Origin: Comamonadaceae bacterium
GTDB taxonomy: Bacteria; Pseudomonadota; Gammaproteobacteria; Burkholderiales; Burkholderiaceae_C
Assembly (NCBI GenBank): GCA_013297925.1
Contig: JAAFJC010000005.1
Location: 1 to 64,000, forward strand
DNA length: 64,000 nt
Reading direction: 5' to 3'
Shown here: piece by piece, positions 8,797 to 17,660 of the stretch
Layout of the letters: every line of letters starts with the position of its first letter
Numbering within the stretch: position 1 is the first letter of the stretch
Program-made: the position numbers and the translations under genes
The notes under the pieces: model-generated
The model's database searches: none
What the model saw: only the letters and a program-made list of their open reading frames with translations
Told to the model about the DNA's origin: nothing

Positions 8797-9720
8797 CTAT
8801 ACGCCTTGGATTTTTTTCGCCTGCGCGCAGAGATACGTCCACACTGCATTGGCTGCGGCATTGGTCGTGAGCTCGGCATGGTCGTAAGCAGGCGCTACTT
8901 CGCAGCAATCCATCGCCACGGTGTTGAGCGGCGCAAGGCCTTCTAGGAAAGTGAGCAACTGGCCAGACGTCATGCCACCGGGCTCTGGCGTGCCCGTGCC
9001 AGGAGCAAAGGCGGGATCGAGGCAATCGATATCGAGCGTGAGATAGCAAGGTGTATTGCCGATGCGCTTCAAAATATCGGCAATAACGCCTTGCAGCGCA
9101 TCGCCATCGCGCCCACGCAGCTCGCGGCCCGTGACGATCAAGCCGCCACGATCAGCCACATAGCGCACCGCATCGCGCTCGCCCGCGGAGCGGATACCAA
9201 TTTGCACGGTTTTGCTGGGATCGACCAAGCCTTCCGCGATGACTTCATGCGTCCACGTCCCGTGGCCAGAAGGCTCAGAAAAATGATCCGTCCACGTGTC
9301 GCAGTGGGCATCGAAATGCACGAGTGCGAGCTTGCCCCACTTGGCATGTGCGGCTCTGATCAATGGCAGCGTGACGGAATGATCACCGCCGAGAAAGACG
9401 CAGTGATGATTAGCCAAAAGAATTGCCGCTTGCTCTTGTATTTCTTTGCGCACTTGCGGCAAACCACTGGCGTTTGACAGCCGCATATCGCCCGCATCGC
9501 CCAGATGATCCAACGGCGAGACATTCCACTCTGGATGTGTGCCATCGCAAAGCATGAGCGATGCCTTGCGAATCTCCTGCGGGCCAAAGCGCGCACCCGG
9601 CCGATTCGTCACCGCACCATCGAATGGCACGCCAATCACGGCCAGCTTATGCCCCGCCAGAGGCTCGCAAGCGAGGAAACGGTTGGAATTGTTAGCGTAG
9701 GCAAACTGGCCGAGTGACAT
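8797..9720 (-). CDS. speB: Agmatinase (ureohydrolase family)
   Basis: This 307-residue protein has all ureohydrolase metal motifs: GGDHS (His114), FDAHCDTW (Asp137, His139, Asp141) and LDIDCLDPAFAPGTGTPEPGG. Agmatinase cleaves agmatine into putrescine and urea with a binuclear manganese centre. Guanidinobutyrase is the main alternative in this family, and it too would deliver a GABA-pathway product; the adjacent Puu genes favour agmatinase. It is the first gene of the minus-strand polyamine block and is followed after 2 bp by puuB. No speA (arginine decarboxylase) is in the window, so the agmatine source is not visible here. Confidence 0.88.
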   Translation of the reverse strand: MSLGQFAYANNSNRFLACEPLAGHKLAVIGVPFDGAVTNRPGARFGPQEIRKASLMLCDGTHPEWNVSPLDHLGDAGDMRLSNASGLPQVRKEIQEQAAILLANHHCVFLGGDHSVTLPLIRAAHAKWGKLALVHFDAHCDTWTDHFSEPSGHGTWTHEVIAEGLVDPSKTVQIGIRSAGERDAVRYVADRGGLIVTGRELRGRDGDALQGVIADILKRIGNTPCYLTLDIDCLDPAFAPGTGTPEPGGMTSGQLLTFLEGLAPLNTVAMDCCEVAPAYDHAELTTNAAANAVWTYLCAQAKKIQGV

Positions 9721-9871
9721 TCTGAGCTTTCTTCGTTGTTTGGCGGTTATCGCCTTGCAACAATTATGCCGCTGGCAACAGTTTTGCAGCTAGCGGGTAT
9801 TCGTGAAGAAAGCGCATCTATGGGCTAATTGATTGATGCGTTGGCAATCTTGGAGAAATCCACATGCAATA

Positions 9872-10025
9872 CCGGACGCAGAAGACGCAGAGGTTACGCA
9901 GAAGGAATACCAAAAAGAGAAATGCAAATTCATGTTTGCAGTTTTTTCGTATTTCCTGTTTTTGTATTCTTCTCTTCTGTCTTCTTTTGCGTCTTCTGAG
10001 AAACCTTTGCGTCCTCTGCGTCCGG
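9872..10025. repeat. Family A palindromic intergenic repeat, copy 1 (154 bp)
   Basis: The outer ends are CCGGACGCAG at 9872 and CTGCGTCCGG ending at 10025. Inside, GACGCAGAGGTTACGCAG is mirrored by an AGAAACCTTTGCGTCCTCTG arm, with an AT-rich centre. The same pattern recurs at 23816, 31688 and 36563. It fills the 370-bp divergent gap between speB and uup. An apparent frame from 9833 runs through it into uup, but this is not the real start. I see nothing else clear in the gap. Confidence 0.8.
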
Positions 10026-10090
10026 ACTCCGTATTTTCAAAACCCGTCCAACATATCAACGACAATCAAGGGTTACGACACACGAAACTC

Positions 10091-11998
10091 ATGGCTTTAA
10101 TTTCTCTTCAAAACGCCCAGCTCGCTTTCGGGCATGTGGCTCTTCTCGATCACACGGATTTTTCTCTTGAAGGCGGCGAGCGCGTTGGCCTGATTGGCCG
10201 CAACGGCACCGGCAAATCTTCCATGCTCAAAATCATCGCTGGCTTGGAAAAGCCAGACGATGGCGATCTCAATGTGCAAGGCGGTGTGCGCATCGTCTAT
10301 GTGGCGCAGGAGCCGCCGCTGGATGGCGATGCTACTATTTTCGAAGCAGTCTCCGCAGGTATTGCGCGGGCGAAAGAGCTGATTGATCAATATTCCACCG
10401 GCGAAGGCGATTTGGATGCGCTGCAAGCTGAGATTGAGCATTTAGACGGCTGGAATTGGGAGCAGCGCGTGACTGAGACGATTGAGCGGCTCTCGCTCAA
10501 CCCCGATACGCGCATTGCCCAGCTCTCCGGCGGGATGAAAAAGCGCGTGGCCTTGGCGCAAGCTTTGGTCGCTAGGCCAGAAGTGCTGCTGCTCGACGAG
10601 CCGACCAACCATTTGGACCTGAGCAGCATCATTTGGCTGCAAGAGCTGCTCAAGGATTTTGGCGGCGCAGTCGTCACCATCAGCCATGATCGCGCGTTTT
10701 TGGATGCAGTGTGTACGCGTATCGTTGAGCTGGATCGCGGCATTTTGCGCAGCTATCCTGGCAATTTTGAAGCTTATGTGACGCAAAAGGCGGATCAGCT
10801 CGCGATGGAAGAGGTGATGAATGCGAAGTTTGACAAAGTGCTCGCGCAGGAAGAAATCTGGATTCGCCAAGGCGTGAAAGCGCGGCGCACGCGGGCGACG
10901 GCTCGCATCACGCGCTTAGAAGAATTGCGCAGCCAGCATGCGGCGCGGCGCAATGTGCAAGGGCGCGTAAAGCTGGAGCTCGATGCTGGCGAGCGCAGTG
11001 GCAAACTCGTGGCTGAACTGGAAGACGCTTGCAAAGCCTACGGCGAGAAAGTCTTGGTCAAAGGTTTCACCACCACCATCGTGCGCGGCGACAAAGTCGC
11101 GCTGCTCGGCCCCAACGGCGCTGGTAAAACCACCCTGCTCAAAATGATTTTGGGCGAGCTCGCAGCGGATGCAGGCAAGGTCAAGCAAGGCGCGAATCTG
11201 CAAGTGGCTTACTTTGATCAGATGCGCGATGCTCTGAATTTAGAAGCAACACTCGAAGATTTCATCAGCCCCGGCAGCGAATGGGTGGAGATCAATGGGC
11301 AGCGCAAGCATGTGAAGAGCTATCTCACCGATTTCCTCTTCAGCCCCGCCCGTGCTGGCTCGCCGGTGAAAAGCCTCTCGGGCGGCGAGCGCAGCCGCCT
11401 GCTGCTGGCGCGCTTGTTTGCCCGCCCAGCCAACGTGCTCGTGCTCGATGAGCCCACCAATGATTTGGATATCGACACGCTTGAACTCTTGGAAGAGCTG
11501 CTGCAAGACTACAACGGCACCGTCTTCCTCGTGAGCCATGATCGCGCTTTTGTGGATCATGTAGCCACTAGCATCATCGCTTGGGAAGGCGACGAGAGCC
11601 CCGGCCAGTGGCGCGAATACGAAGGCAGTGTGCAAGATTGGATCACCCAGCGCGAGCGCGCGCAGCGCATGCGGGATGCCAAAAAATCAAGCCAAATCAG
11701 CTCCTCGCCGGCAAAGAATATGCGCGAGCAGCTATCAAATTCAGAGCAAGCAGCATCTAGCCCCGCCGCCCCGGCAAAGAAAGCCCGCAAACTCAGCTTC
11801 AAAGAGCAGCGCGAGTTAGATGCCATTCCTGAAAAGATGAAAGCGCTTGAAACCGAGCTGCAAACCTTGCAAAACCAACTCGCAAGCGGCAAGCTCTACG
11901 CCCACGATCCAGCGCTGGCCGCCCAACTCGCGCAGCGGCAAATCCAAATTGACGATGAGCTGCTGGCCTGCCTAGAGCGACAAGAGGCGCTGAGTTAA
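10091..11998 (+). CDS. uup: ABC-F family ATPase, Uup-like
   Basis: From the ATG at 10091 (MALISLQNAQLAFGH) the protein has 635 residues. It carries two ABC cassettes without membrane segments: Walker A GRNGTGKSS and GPNGAGKTT, signatures LSGGMKKR and LSGGERSR, and Walker B LLLDEPTNHLD and LVLDEPTNDLD. The inter-domain linker is arginine- and glutamate-rich (about 235-310), and a C-terminal coiled coil (about 570-635, ALETELQTLQNQLASGKLY) is the mark of Uup. ABC-F proteins act on ribosomes or translation; Uup has also been linked to precise excision of transposons. A frame opening upstream to 9833 runs through a palindromic repeat and is rejected. Residues 537-552, in the variable linker before the coiled coil, come from a family C repeat. 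Confidence 0.93.
   Translation: MALISLQNAQLAFGHVALLDHTDFSLEGGERVGLIGRNGTGKSSMLKIIAGLEKPDDGDLNVQGGVRIVYVAQEPPLDGDATIFEAVSAGIARAKELIDQYSTGEGDLDALQAEIEHLDGWNWEQRVTETIERLSLNPDTRIAQLSGGMKKRVALAQALVARPEVLLLDEPTNHLDLSSIIWLQELLKDFGGAVVTISHDRAFLDAVCTRIVELDRGILRSYPGNFEAYVTQKADQLAMEEVMNAKFDKVLAQEEIWIRQGVKARRTRATARITRLEELRSQHAARRNVQGRVKLELDAGERSGKLVAELEDACKAYGEKVLVKGFTTTIVRGDKVALLGPNGAGKTTLLKMILGELAADAGKVKQGANLQVAYFDQMRDALNLEATLEDFISPGSEWVEINGQRKHVKSYLTDFLFSPARAGSPVKSLSGGERSRLLLARLFARPANVLVLDEPTNDLDIDTLELLEELLQDYNGTVFLVSHDRAFVDHVATSIIAWEGDESPGQWREYEGSVQDWITQRERAQRMRDAKKSSQISSSPAKNMREQLSNSEQAASSPAAPAKKARKLSFKEQRELDAIPEKMKALETELQTLQNQLASGKLYAHDPALAAQLAQRQIQIDDELLACLERQEALS
11700..11747 (-). repeat. Family C repeat copy inside uup
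   Basis: Read on the minus strand this is GCTCT-gaatttg-ATAGC, TGCTCGCGCA, then TTTGCCGGCGAGGAGC. It matches the family C pattern over its full length and adds about 16 residues in-frame to the Uup linker. Confidence 0.8.
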
Positions 11999-12000
11999 TC

Positions 12001-12049
12001 ACTATGAATTCAGTAGCATTCTGCGCAGTATCTATGCGGTCTACTAGCC
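12001..12049 (+). repeat. Family C repeat copy between uup and the DUF6352-like gene
   Basis: The sequence reads ACTAT-gaattca-GTAGC, CTGCGCAG, TCTATGCGG, ending TAGCC. It starts 2 bp after the uup stop and occupies most of the 67-bp gap to the next gene. Confidence 0.75.
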
Positions 12050-12065
12050 CTTTTTGATCTAAGAA

Positions 12066-13106
12066 ATGCAAAAAAAACAGCCTTCTGATGCGTTTTGGCA
12101 CAGCCTGCTCGCCCGCCCCGAGCTAATCCTCGTGCCCGAATCCTGCCGCGATGAGCGCCGCTTGCATGATGCGCTGCAATTGAAGCCGCTGCGAGCCGTC
12201 AATCCCGAAGAGCTCACTGCCATCCGCGATGAAGACGCGCGAGCCAATTACGCGATGCTCTTGCAGTTCAGAGACGGCGTGATCAAAGCCGGCAGCCTCT
12301 CCGCTTGGTATGCGCAGCTTTTCGCCAATGGCAAGATCAATCTCGCGCCCCTCTTCATCGACATCGCCGTCAAAGAAATCCTGAGCGTTGTCTTGCCCGA
12401 AGACGCAGGCCCGTTTATGCACCGTGCCGCCGAGCTGCTCTACCGCCCCCAGCGCATCACGATCCACGAAGGCCGCATCCTGAGCGGCGATCAAGAAGCG
12501 CTAGACACTGAAAAAGAAACAGCCGGCCTAGGCGATCTAGGCCGCCTGCTCATGCAAAACAAAATCCAAATCGCCGGCGGCGATGCGCAGAGCCTGAAAG
12601 TGCTCACCGCAGAGCATGCGCTCACATTCCAAGAGCAGGCCACACAGCCGGGCTACCGCCACACCTGGCTACTCGACCTCACTCACGAGCAATCAGCACA
12701 AGTCGGCCCAGCCAACCACAGCTTCGAAATCCGCCTAGCCCGCAAAGACAGCGGCCTAGCGGCCCTGAGCCGAGTCCTAGAACTCTGGATCCAGCATTTC
12801 AAAGGCACCCAAGTCCGCATCACGCCCTTGGCCAAAATAGAAGACCCCGCCTGGCGCTGGCACACCGGCCTAGATGCCCAATCCACCGAGCTGCTCAACA
12901 CCCTCTACCAACAGCAGCCCTTGGCAGAGAGCCAACTCAAACGCCTCATCACCCTCTTCCGCTTAGATTTTCTAGAGCCAAAAGACTGCCTCCCCGAAAT
13001 GCAAAGCAAACCTACCTACCTCGGCTTGGCGATGAATGAAAAGGGTTTGCTCAAGCTCAAGCCGCAGAATTTGCTGCTGAATTTACCGTTTGCTGATTTG
13101 CAATAA
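12066..13106 (+). CDS. Conserved hypothetical protein, DUF6352-like
   Basis: This 346-residue soluble protein has no signal peptide, membrane segment or catalytic motif that I recognise. Its start (FWHSLLARPELILVPESCRDERRLHDALQ) and middle (INLAPLFIDIAVKEILS, AAELLYRPQRITIHEGRILSGDQE) match my memory of the DUF6352 family, found mainly in Burkholderiales and of unknown function. It follows uup on the same strand after 67 bp that hold a family C repeat, so it may be read through from uup. Codon use and composition resemble the housekeeping neighbours. No function is proposed. Confidence 0.7.
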   Translation: MQKKQPSDAFWHSLLARPELILVPESCRDERRLHDALQLKPLRAVNPEELTAIRDEDARANYAMLLQFRDGVIKAGSLSAWYAQLFANGKINLAPLFIDIAVKEILSVVLPEDAGPFMHRAAELLYRPQRITIHEGRILSGDQEALDTEKETAGLGDLGRLLMQNKIQIAGGDAQSLKVLTAEHALTFQEQATQPGYRHTWLLDLTHEQSAQVGPANHSFEIRLARKDSGLAALSRVLELWIQHFKGTQVRITPLAKIEDPAWRWHTGLDAQSTELLNTLYQQQPLAESQLKRLITLFRLDFLEPKDCLPEMQSKPTYLGLAMNEKGLLKLKPQNLLLNLPFADLQ

Positions 13107-13165
13107 GACTCAGTTTTTGCTCTCATAAGAACAAATTCTTGCCTTTTCGCCTCGGTTAGACTAAA

Positions 13166-13185
13166 TTTGACCCCATGAGGTCAAA
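13166..13185. promoter_or_regulatory. Palindrome over the start codon of the HTH gene, candidate autoregulatory operator
   Basis: TTTGACC at 13166-13172 is mirrored by GGTCAAA at 13179-13185, with the ATG of the HTH gene in the 6-base spacer. A regulator bound here would block initiation of its own gene, a common arrangement for small XRE repressors. Binding is inferred. Confidence 0.45.
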
Positions 13186-13402
13186 AAACTTAACCACGAT
13201 CAACTCTTCTATTGAACTGACTCAATTGCTGCTGGCAGCGCGGAGGCAGCAGCAATTGTCACGCGAAGAATTGGCAGGCCTTGCAAACGTCAGTACATCG
13301 TTCATCCGAGACGCCGAGCAAGATTCAGCTAACTGCAGTCTAGGAAAGCTATTGAAGTTATTAGCTGCGCTCGGTTTGAAATTGCATGCGCAACAACACT
13401 AA
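13175..13402 (+). CDS. Small helix-turn-helix (XRE/HipB-like) DNA-binding protein
   Basis: This 75-residue protein is a single HTH domain. TQLLLAARRQQQLSREELAGLANVSTSFIRDAEQDSANCSLGKLLKLLAALGL shows the Cro/C1 pattern: helix 1, then LSREELAGLANVS as helix 2-turn, then recognition helix TSFIRDAEQ, and the LLKLLAALGL closing helix. It resembles the HipB-type or YgjM-type transcription factors that sit in toxin-antitoxin and defence loci. The start codon lies in a palindrome (13166-13185), suggesting autoregulation. The next gene begins 48 bp downstream on the same strand; both differ from the GC-rich neighbours in composition. Confidence 0.75.
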   Translation: MRSKNLTTINSSIELTQLLLAARRQQQLSREELAGLANVSTSFIRDAEQDSANCSLGKLLKLLAALGLKLHAQQH

Positions 13403-13450
13403 ACGTGCTGAATAACGATTGTCAAACTATCAAGATTATCTGGGCAAGAA

Positions 13451-14230
13451 ATGAAGAAGAAAACCAACAAAAAGATTGAAATCTTGAAATTGACGATAAA
13501 ACTAGAGCATGTCAAAAGCTTGAACCCCATTCAACGCCACGTTTACTACCTACTTGGGCACATGGCGAATGAGTTTCAGACAATCCAGTTGATGCTCATA
13601 GCAGTACAACCTTCAACGAACGATGAACGCCTATTCCGAATTCATGCAGAAATGTCGCAGGTTTGGTTTTTTATACGTACCGCCATTGGCAAGATTTACG
13701 AGGCTAGTGATGCAATCAAGAAGTTGAGTACTGACAGGTCCAGTTTACTTTTCGCTAATCACGCAGACTCTGGAGAATTGGAGAAGTTGCTTGCACAAAC
13801 AAAGGACACCCAATGGTTAGGAAAGATCAGAAACAAGCTTTCATTCCACTATCCGAACAATACTGCATGGCAAGCAAGCGAAGAACCCGAACAAGCAACG
13901 TGGTCAGACGATGAAATCTACATGACTAAAGATTCCGCTCGTACGTTTTACCAAGGGTCAGATCATCTTCTTTTGTCTGCCGTCCTGCAAAAAATTGATG
14001 AGCGACCCAATGCAGAAACTGTTAACGAGATACTTCAAAAAACTACGACTTGGGTCAAAGAATTTTGTGAATTATTGAACAGGGCTATGGCGCATTTCAT
14101 TGAAGAAAATTTTCCTGACTTGATTCAAACAATACCTACAGAAACAGGGACAGTTTTAGCACCGCACATAAGCAATATCAGACTTCCATTTTGGTACTAC
14201 AACGAAATGGATCGACCAAAAGATTCTTAA
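13451..14230 (+). CDS. Hypothetical protein with HEPN-like R-x5-H motif
   Basis: I do not recognise this 259-residue protein as a named family. It appears mostly alpha-helical, with a lysine-rich N-terminus and no signal peptide or membrane span. The segment LGKIRNKLSFHYPNN contains Arg127-Asn128-x4-His133, fitting the R-x4-6-H active-site pattern of HEPN ribonucleases found in toxins and abortive-infection proteins. It has lower GC than neighbouring genes, which suggests recent acquisition. It follows a small HTH gene by 48 bp and its stop abuts the end of icmF on the other strand. A toxin or defence role with the HTH protein as regulator is only a hypothesis; a non-catalytic helical protein is equally possible. 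Confidence 0.55.
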   Translation: MKKKTNKKIEILKLTIKLEHVKSLNPIQRHVYYLLGHMANEFQTIQLMLIAVQPSTNDERLFRIHAEMSQVWFFIRTAIGKIYEASDAIKKLSTDRSSLLFANHADSGELEKLLAQTKDTQWLGKIRNKLSFHYPNNTAWQASEEPEQATWSDDEIYMTKDSARTFYQGSDHLLLSAVLQKIDERPNAETVNEILQKTTTWVKEFCELLNRAMAHFIEENFPDLIQTIPTETGTVLAPHISNIRLPFWYYNEMDRPKDS

Positions 14231-17200
14231 TCACATATTCCTACGATACTGCCCACCCACTTCAAACAGTGCGTTCGTGATCTGGCCGAGCGAGCAGACG
14301 CGCACGGCATCCATCAGCACTTCAAACACGTTGGCATTCGCGATCACGGCTTGTTGCAAACGAGCGAGCATCGCGGGAGCGGCTTGCTTATTGCGCTCTT
14401 GAAAATCTGCCAAGCGATTGAGTTGGCTTTGTTTTTCTTCTTCGGTGCTGCGGGCGAGCTCTAGGGTTTCGGGGGTGAGGTCGCCGTGCGGATTGCGGAA
14501 GGTGTTGACGCCGATGATGGGGAGTTCGCCGGTGTGTTTGAGCATTTCGTAGTGCATGCTTTCGTCTTGGATTTTGCCGCGTTGGTAGCCGGTTTCCATC
14601 GCGCCGAGCACGCCGCCGCGCTCGCTGATTCTTTCAAACTCTGTGAGCACGGCTTCTTCTAAGAGCTCGGTGAGTTCGTCGATGATGAAGCTGCCTTGGC
14701 TGGGGTTTTCGTTTTTGGCCAAGCCCCATTCGCGGTTGATGATGAGCTGGATGGCCATGGCGCGGCGCACGCTTTCTTCGGTGGGCGTGGTGATGGCTTC
14801 GTCGTAGGCATTGGTGTGCAGGCTGTTGCAGTTGTCGTAGATGGCGATCAGGGCTTGCAGCGTGGTGCGGATGTCGTTGAAGGCGATTTCTTGCGCATGC
14901 AGGCTGCGGCCACTGGTTTGCACGTGGTATTTGAGTTTTTGGCTGCGCTCGTTCGCGCCGTATTTATCGCGCATCGCAATCGCCCAGATGCGGCGCGCGA
15001 CTCTGCCGAGCACAGTGTATTCTGGGTCCATGCCGTTGGAGAAGAAGAAGCTCAAATTCGGCGCGAAATCGTCGATGTGCATGCCGCGTGCGAGGTAGGC
15101 CTCCACAAATGTGAAGCCGTTGCTCAAAGTGAACGCGAGCTGAGAGATTGGGTTCGCGCCGGCCTCGGCGATGTGATAGCCGCTGATGCTCACGCTGTAG
15201 AAATTACGCACATCGTGATGCACAAAATACTGCGCGATATCGCCCATCACTTTGAGGCTGAATTCGGTGGAGAAGATGCAGGTGTTTTGGCCTTGGTCTT
15301 CTTTCAAGATGTCGGCTTGCACGGTGCCGCGCACGTTAGCCAAAGTCCATTCACGGACTTTTTGCGCTTCGGTATCGGTCGGCTCGCGGCCATTGTCATG
15401 CTTGAATTTCTCCAAGTTTTGATCAATCGCAGTGTTCATAAACATCGCGAGGATCGTGGGCGCGGGGCCGTTGATCGTCATGCTCACGCTGGTGGACGGC
15501 TGCGTGAGATCGAAGCCGGAGTAGAGCACTTTCATGTCTTCCAGCGTGGCGATGCTCACGCCGCTGTTGCCCACCTTGCCATAAATATCTGGGCGCACGG
15601 CAGGGTCAGCGCCGTAGAGCGTGACGGAATCGAAAGCTGTAGACAAGCGCTTGGCGGCCATGCCTTCGCTGACCACTTTGAAGCGGCGATTGGTGCGAAA
15701 GGCATCGCCCTCGCCGGCGAACATGCGCGTGGGGTCTTCGCCTTCGCGCTTGAAGGCGAAGGTGCCAGCGGCATAGGGGAAGCTGCCAGGCACGTTGTCG
15801 AGCATGAGCCACTTTAAGATTTCGCCGTGGTCTTCGTATTTCGGTAACGCGACTTTGCGCACACTTGTGCCCGACAAACTTTTATGGACGAGCTGCGTGC
15901 GGATTTCTTTATCCCGAATCTTCACCACATATTCATCGCCCGCATAGGCTTGCTGCATTTGCGGCCATTGCTGCAAGAGCTTGGTGGCATCTTTATCGAC
16001 CTGCAGCTCGCGCATTTGCGCCAAATCAATCGTGGCCTCAGCCGCGCGAGAGCGCTCGGGTTTGTCGGTTTGCAGCATCTTGGCGGCGCTGCGAAGCTGT
16101 TGAATCTCGCGAACGAGTTTCACCTGCGCTGCCACGCGCTTTTTGTAGCCGCGCACGGTATCGGTGATCTCAGCCAGATAGCGCGAGCGGCCGCCGGGCA
16201 CGATGGGGTTTTGATTGCTGCTGTGGCGCGTGTTGGCCAATGGCAGCTTGCCTTCAGTTAGCTTCAAGCCCAGCTCAGCTAGGCGCGGCTTCATGGCTTG
16301 ATAGAGCGCCGTGACGCCATCATCGTTAAAGCGCGCAGCCATCGTGCCAAACACGGGCATCTCGCTGGGCTGCTTGCTCCAAGCTTCTTTGTTGCGCTGC
16401 ACCTGCTTGGCCACATCGCGCAGCGCATCTTGCGAGCCTTTGCGATCAAACTTGTTGATGGCGATGAACTCGGCGAAATCGAGCATGTCGATTTTCTCCA
16501 GCTGAGAAGCCGCGCCAAACTCCGGCGTCATCACATACAGCGGCACATCCACATGCGGCACGATGGCCGCATCGCCTTGGCCGATGCCACTGGTCTCGAC
16601 GATGATCAGATCAAAGCCTGCCGCCTTGCAAGCGGCGAGCACATCGGGCAAGGCTTGAGAGATTTCGCTGCCGAAATCGCGGGTGGCGAGGCTGCGCATG
16701 AAGACGCGTTGTGCTCCTTCCGTTCGCCCTGAGCTTGTCGAAGGGTTCGCTGGGGCTTCGACAGGCTCAGCCCGAACGGAGGTATTGGCCCAAGGCGCAA
16801 TCGCGTTCATGCGAATGCGGTCGCCTAGCAACGCGCCGCCCGATTTGCGGCGCGATGGATCAATGGAGATCACCGCCATACGCAGTGCATCGCCTTGATC
16901 CAAACGAATGCGGCGGATGAGCTCGTCTGTCAAAGATGATTTGCCTGCGCCGCCTGTGCCGGTGATGCCAATCACAGGAATTGCTATCTTTTTCGTAGCT
17001 GTTTGCGCAGATAATACGCCGGCGAGTGGCACTTTTCCTTTTGAATTCTCAATCCCGGAGATCAACTGAGCGAGTTTGCGCCATGCGCTCTCTGAATGCC
17101 CTTGAATGTCTGAAATAGAAGTCGGCGCAAAGCCCGCCAAATCAAAATCGCAGCTCATCACGCATTCGCCGATCATGCCCATCAGTCCCATGCGCTGCCC

Positions 17201-17596
17201 ATCTTCCGGGCTAAACACACGCACGCCCGCTGCGGCAAGCTCCCGAATCTCCGAAGCCACAATCACGCCGCCACCGCCGCCAAACACCTTGATATGCGAG
17301 CCCCCGCGCTCCTTCAAGAGCTGCGCCATGTATTTGAAATACTCAACATGCCCGCCTTGATAACTGCTCACGCAAATGCCCTGCACGTCTTCCTGCAATG
17401 CGGTGGTGACCACATCATCCACCGAGCGGTTGTGCCCCAGATGGATCACCTCGCAGCCAAAGCTCTGCAAGATGCGCCGCATGATATTGATACTGGCATC
17501 GTGCCCATCAAACAGCGAAGCCGCCGTGACAAAACGCACCTTATTCTTCGGGCGGTATTCAGACAGGGCTTTGTAGTCGGCGGCGAGTTCAGTCAT
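14231..17596 (-). CDS. icmF: Fused isobutyryl-CoA mutase (B12-dependent) with G-protein chaperone domain
   Basis: This 1121-residue protein combines three parts. The N-terminal cobalamin-binding domain (about 20-150) has FDGHDAS with the lower ligand His32. A MeaB-like GTPase chaperone (about 205-420) begins with Walker [13 protein letters not shown], and the mutase barrel (about 570-1121) includes [22 protein letters not shown]. IcmF interconverts isobutyryl-CoA and n-butyryl-CoA, with some activity on other acyl-CoAs, using adenosylcobalamin; the fused chaperone loads and protects the cofactor. Two foreign repeats sit in-frame: a family C copy (about residues 189-205, before the P-loop) and a REP-like family B copy (about 273-293, between NAIAPWANT and [14 protein letters not shown]). 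A perfect 24-bp palindrome lies 22 bp upstream of the start. Confidence 0.95.
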   Translation of the reverse strand: MTELAADYKALSEYRPKNKVRFVTAASLFDGHDASINIMRRILQSFGCEVIHLGHNRSVDDVVTTALQEDVQGICVSSYQGGHVEYFKYMAQLLKERGGSHIKVFGGGGGVIVASEIRELAAAGVRVFSPEDGQRMGLMGMIGECVMSCDFDLAGFAPTSISDIQGHSESAWRKLAQLISGIENSKGKVPLAGVLSAQTATKKIAIPVIGITGTGGAGKSSLTDELIRRIRLDQGDALRMAVISIDPSRRKSGGALLGDRIRMNAIAPWANTSVRAEPVEAPANPSTSSGRTEGAQRVFMRSLATRDFGSEISQALPDVLAACKAAGFDLIIVETSGIGQGDAAIVPHVDVPLYVMTPEFGAASQLEKIDMLDFAEFIAINKFDRKGSQDALRDVAKQVQRNKEAWSKQPSEMPVFGTMAARFNDDGVTALYQAMKPRLAELGLKLTEGKLPLANTRHSSNQNPIVPGGRSRYLAEITDTVRGYKKRVAAQVKLVREIQQLRSAAKMLQTDKPERSRAAEATIDLAQMRELQVDKDATKLLQQWPQMQQAYAGDEYVVKIRDKEIRTQLVHKSLSGTSVRKVALPKYEDHGEILKWLMLDNVPGSFPYAAGTFAFKREGEDPTRMFAGEGDAFRTNRRFKVVSEGMAAKRLSTAFDSVTLYGADPAVRPDIYGKVGNSGVSIATLEDMKVLYSGFDLTQPSTSVSMTINGPAPTILAMFMNTAIDQNLEKFKHDNGREPTDTEAQKVREWTLANVRGTVQADILKEDQGQNTCIFSTEFSLKVMGDIAQYFVHHDVRNFYSVSISGYHIAEAGANPISQLAFTLSNGFTFVEAYLARGMHIDDFAPNLSFFFSNGMDPEYTVLGRVARRIWAIAMRDKYGANERSQKLKYHVQTSGRSLHAQEIAFNDIRTTLQALIAIYDNCNSLHTNAYDEAITTPTEESVRRAMAIQLIINREWGLAKNENPSQGSFIIDELTELLEEAVLTEFERISERGGVLGAMETGYQRGKIQDESMHYEMLKHTGELPIIGVNTFRNPHGDLTPETLELARSTEEEKQSQLNRLADFQERNKQAAPAMLARLQQAVIANANVFEVLMDAVRVCSLGQITNALFEVGGQYRRNM
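16720..16779. repeat. Family B REP-like palindrome inside icmF
   Basis: CCGTTCGCCCTGAGCTTGTC is followed by its inverted partner ending CTCAGCCCGAACGG, forming a roughly 60-bp imperfect palindrome. It is in-frame and encodes about 21 extra residues (SVRAEPVEA...STSSGRTEG) in a loop of the GTPase domain. Related copies lie at 30559 and 52051. Confidence 0.9.
16983..17030 (+). repeat. Family C repeat copy inside icmF
   Basis: GCTAT-ctttttc-GTAGC, TGTTTGCGCAG, ACGCCGGCGAGTGGC matches the family pattern. It is in-frame and encodes about residues 189-205 of IcmF, in the linker between the cobalamin-binding and GTPase domains. Confidence 0.85.
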
Positions 17597-17618
17597 GCTT
17601 GTCTCAATTCGGTTTCTG

Positions 17619-17642
17619 ATTGACGTTTACGTAAACGTCAAT
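17619..17642. promoter_or_regulatory. Perfect 24-bp palindrome upstream of icmF, candidate LiuR-type operator
   Basis: The half-site ATTGACGTTTAC is followed by its exact reverse complement. It lies 22 bp upstream of the icmF start codon. The TTGACGTTTACGTAAACG-type palindrome resembles sites I associate with LiuR, a MerR-family regulator of branched-chain amino acid breakdown in proteobacteria. That fits isobutyryl-CoA metabolism. The regulator itself is not in the window. Confidence 0.65.
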
Positions 17643-17660
17643 CCGTTATTTTGCCTGATT

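Noticed and set aside
8795..9049. N-terminal extension of the puuB frame by 85 codons
   Set aside because: It overlaps the agmatinase gene in another frame, and the PuuB-like start MLLASDTQLN lies 2 bp after the speB stop.
9833..10090. Upstream extension of the uup frame
   Set aside because: It is translated from a palindromic intergenic repeat; the ABC-F domain begins at MALISLQN.
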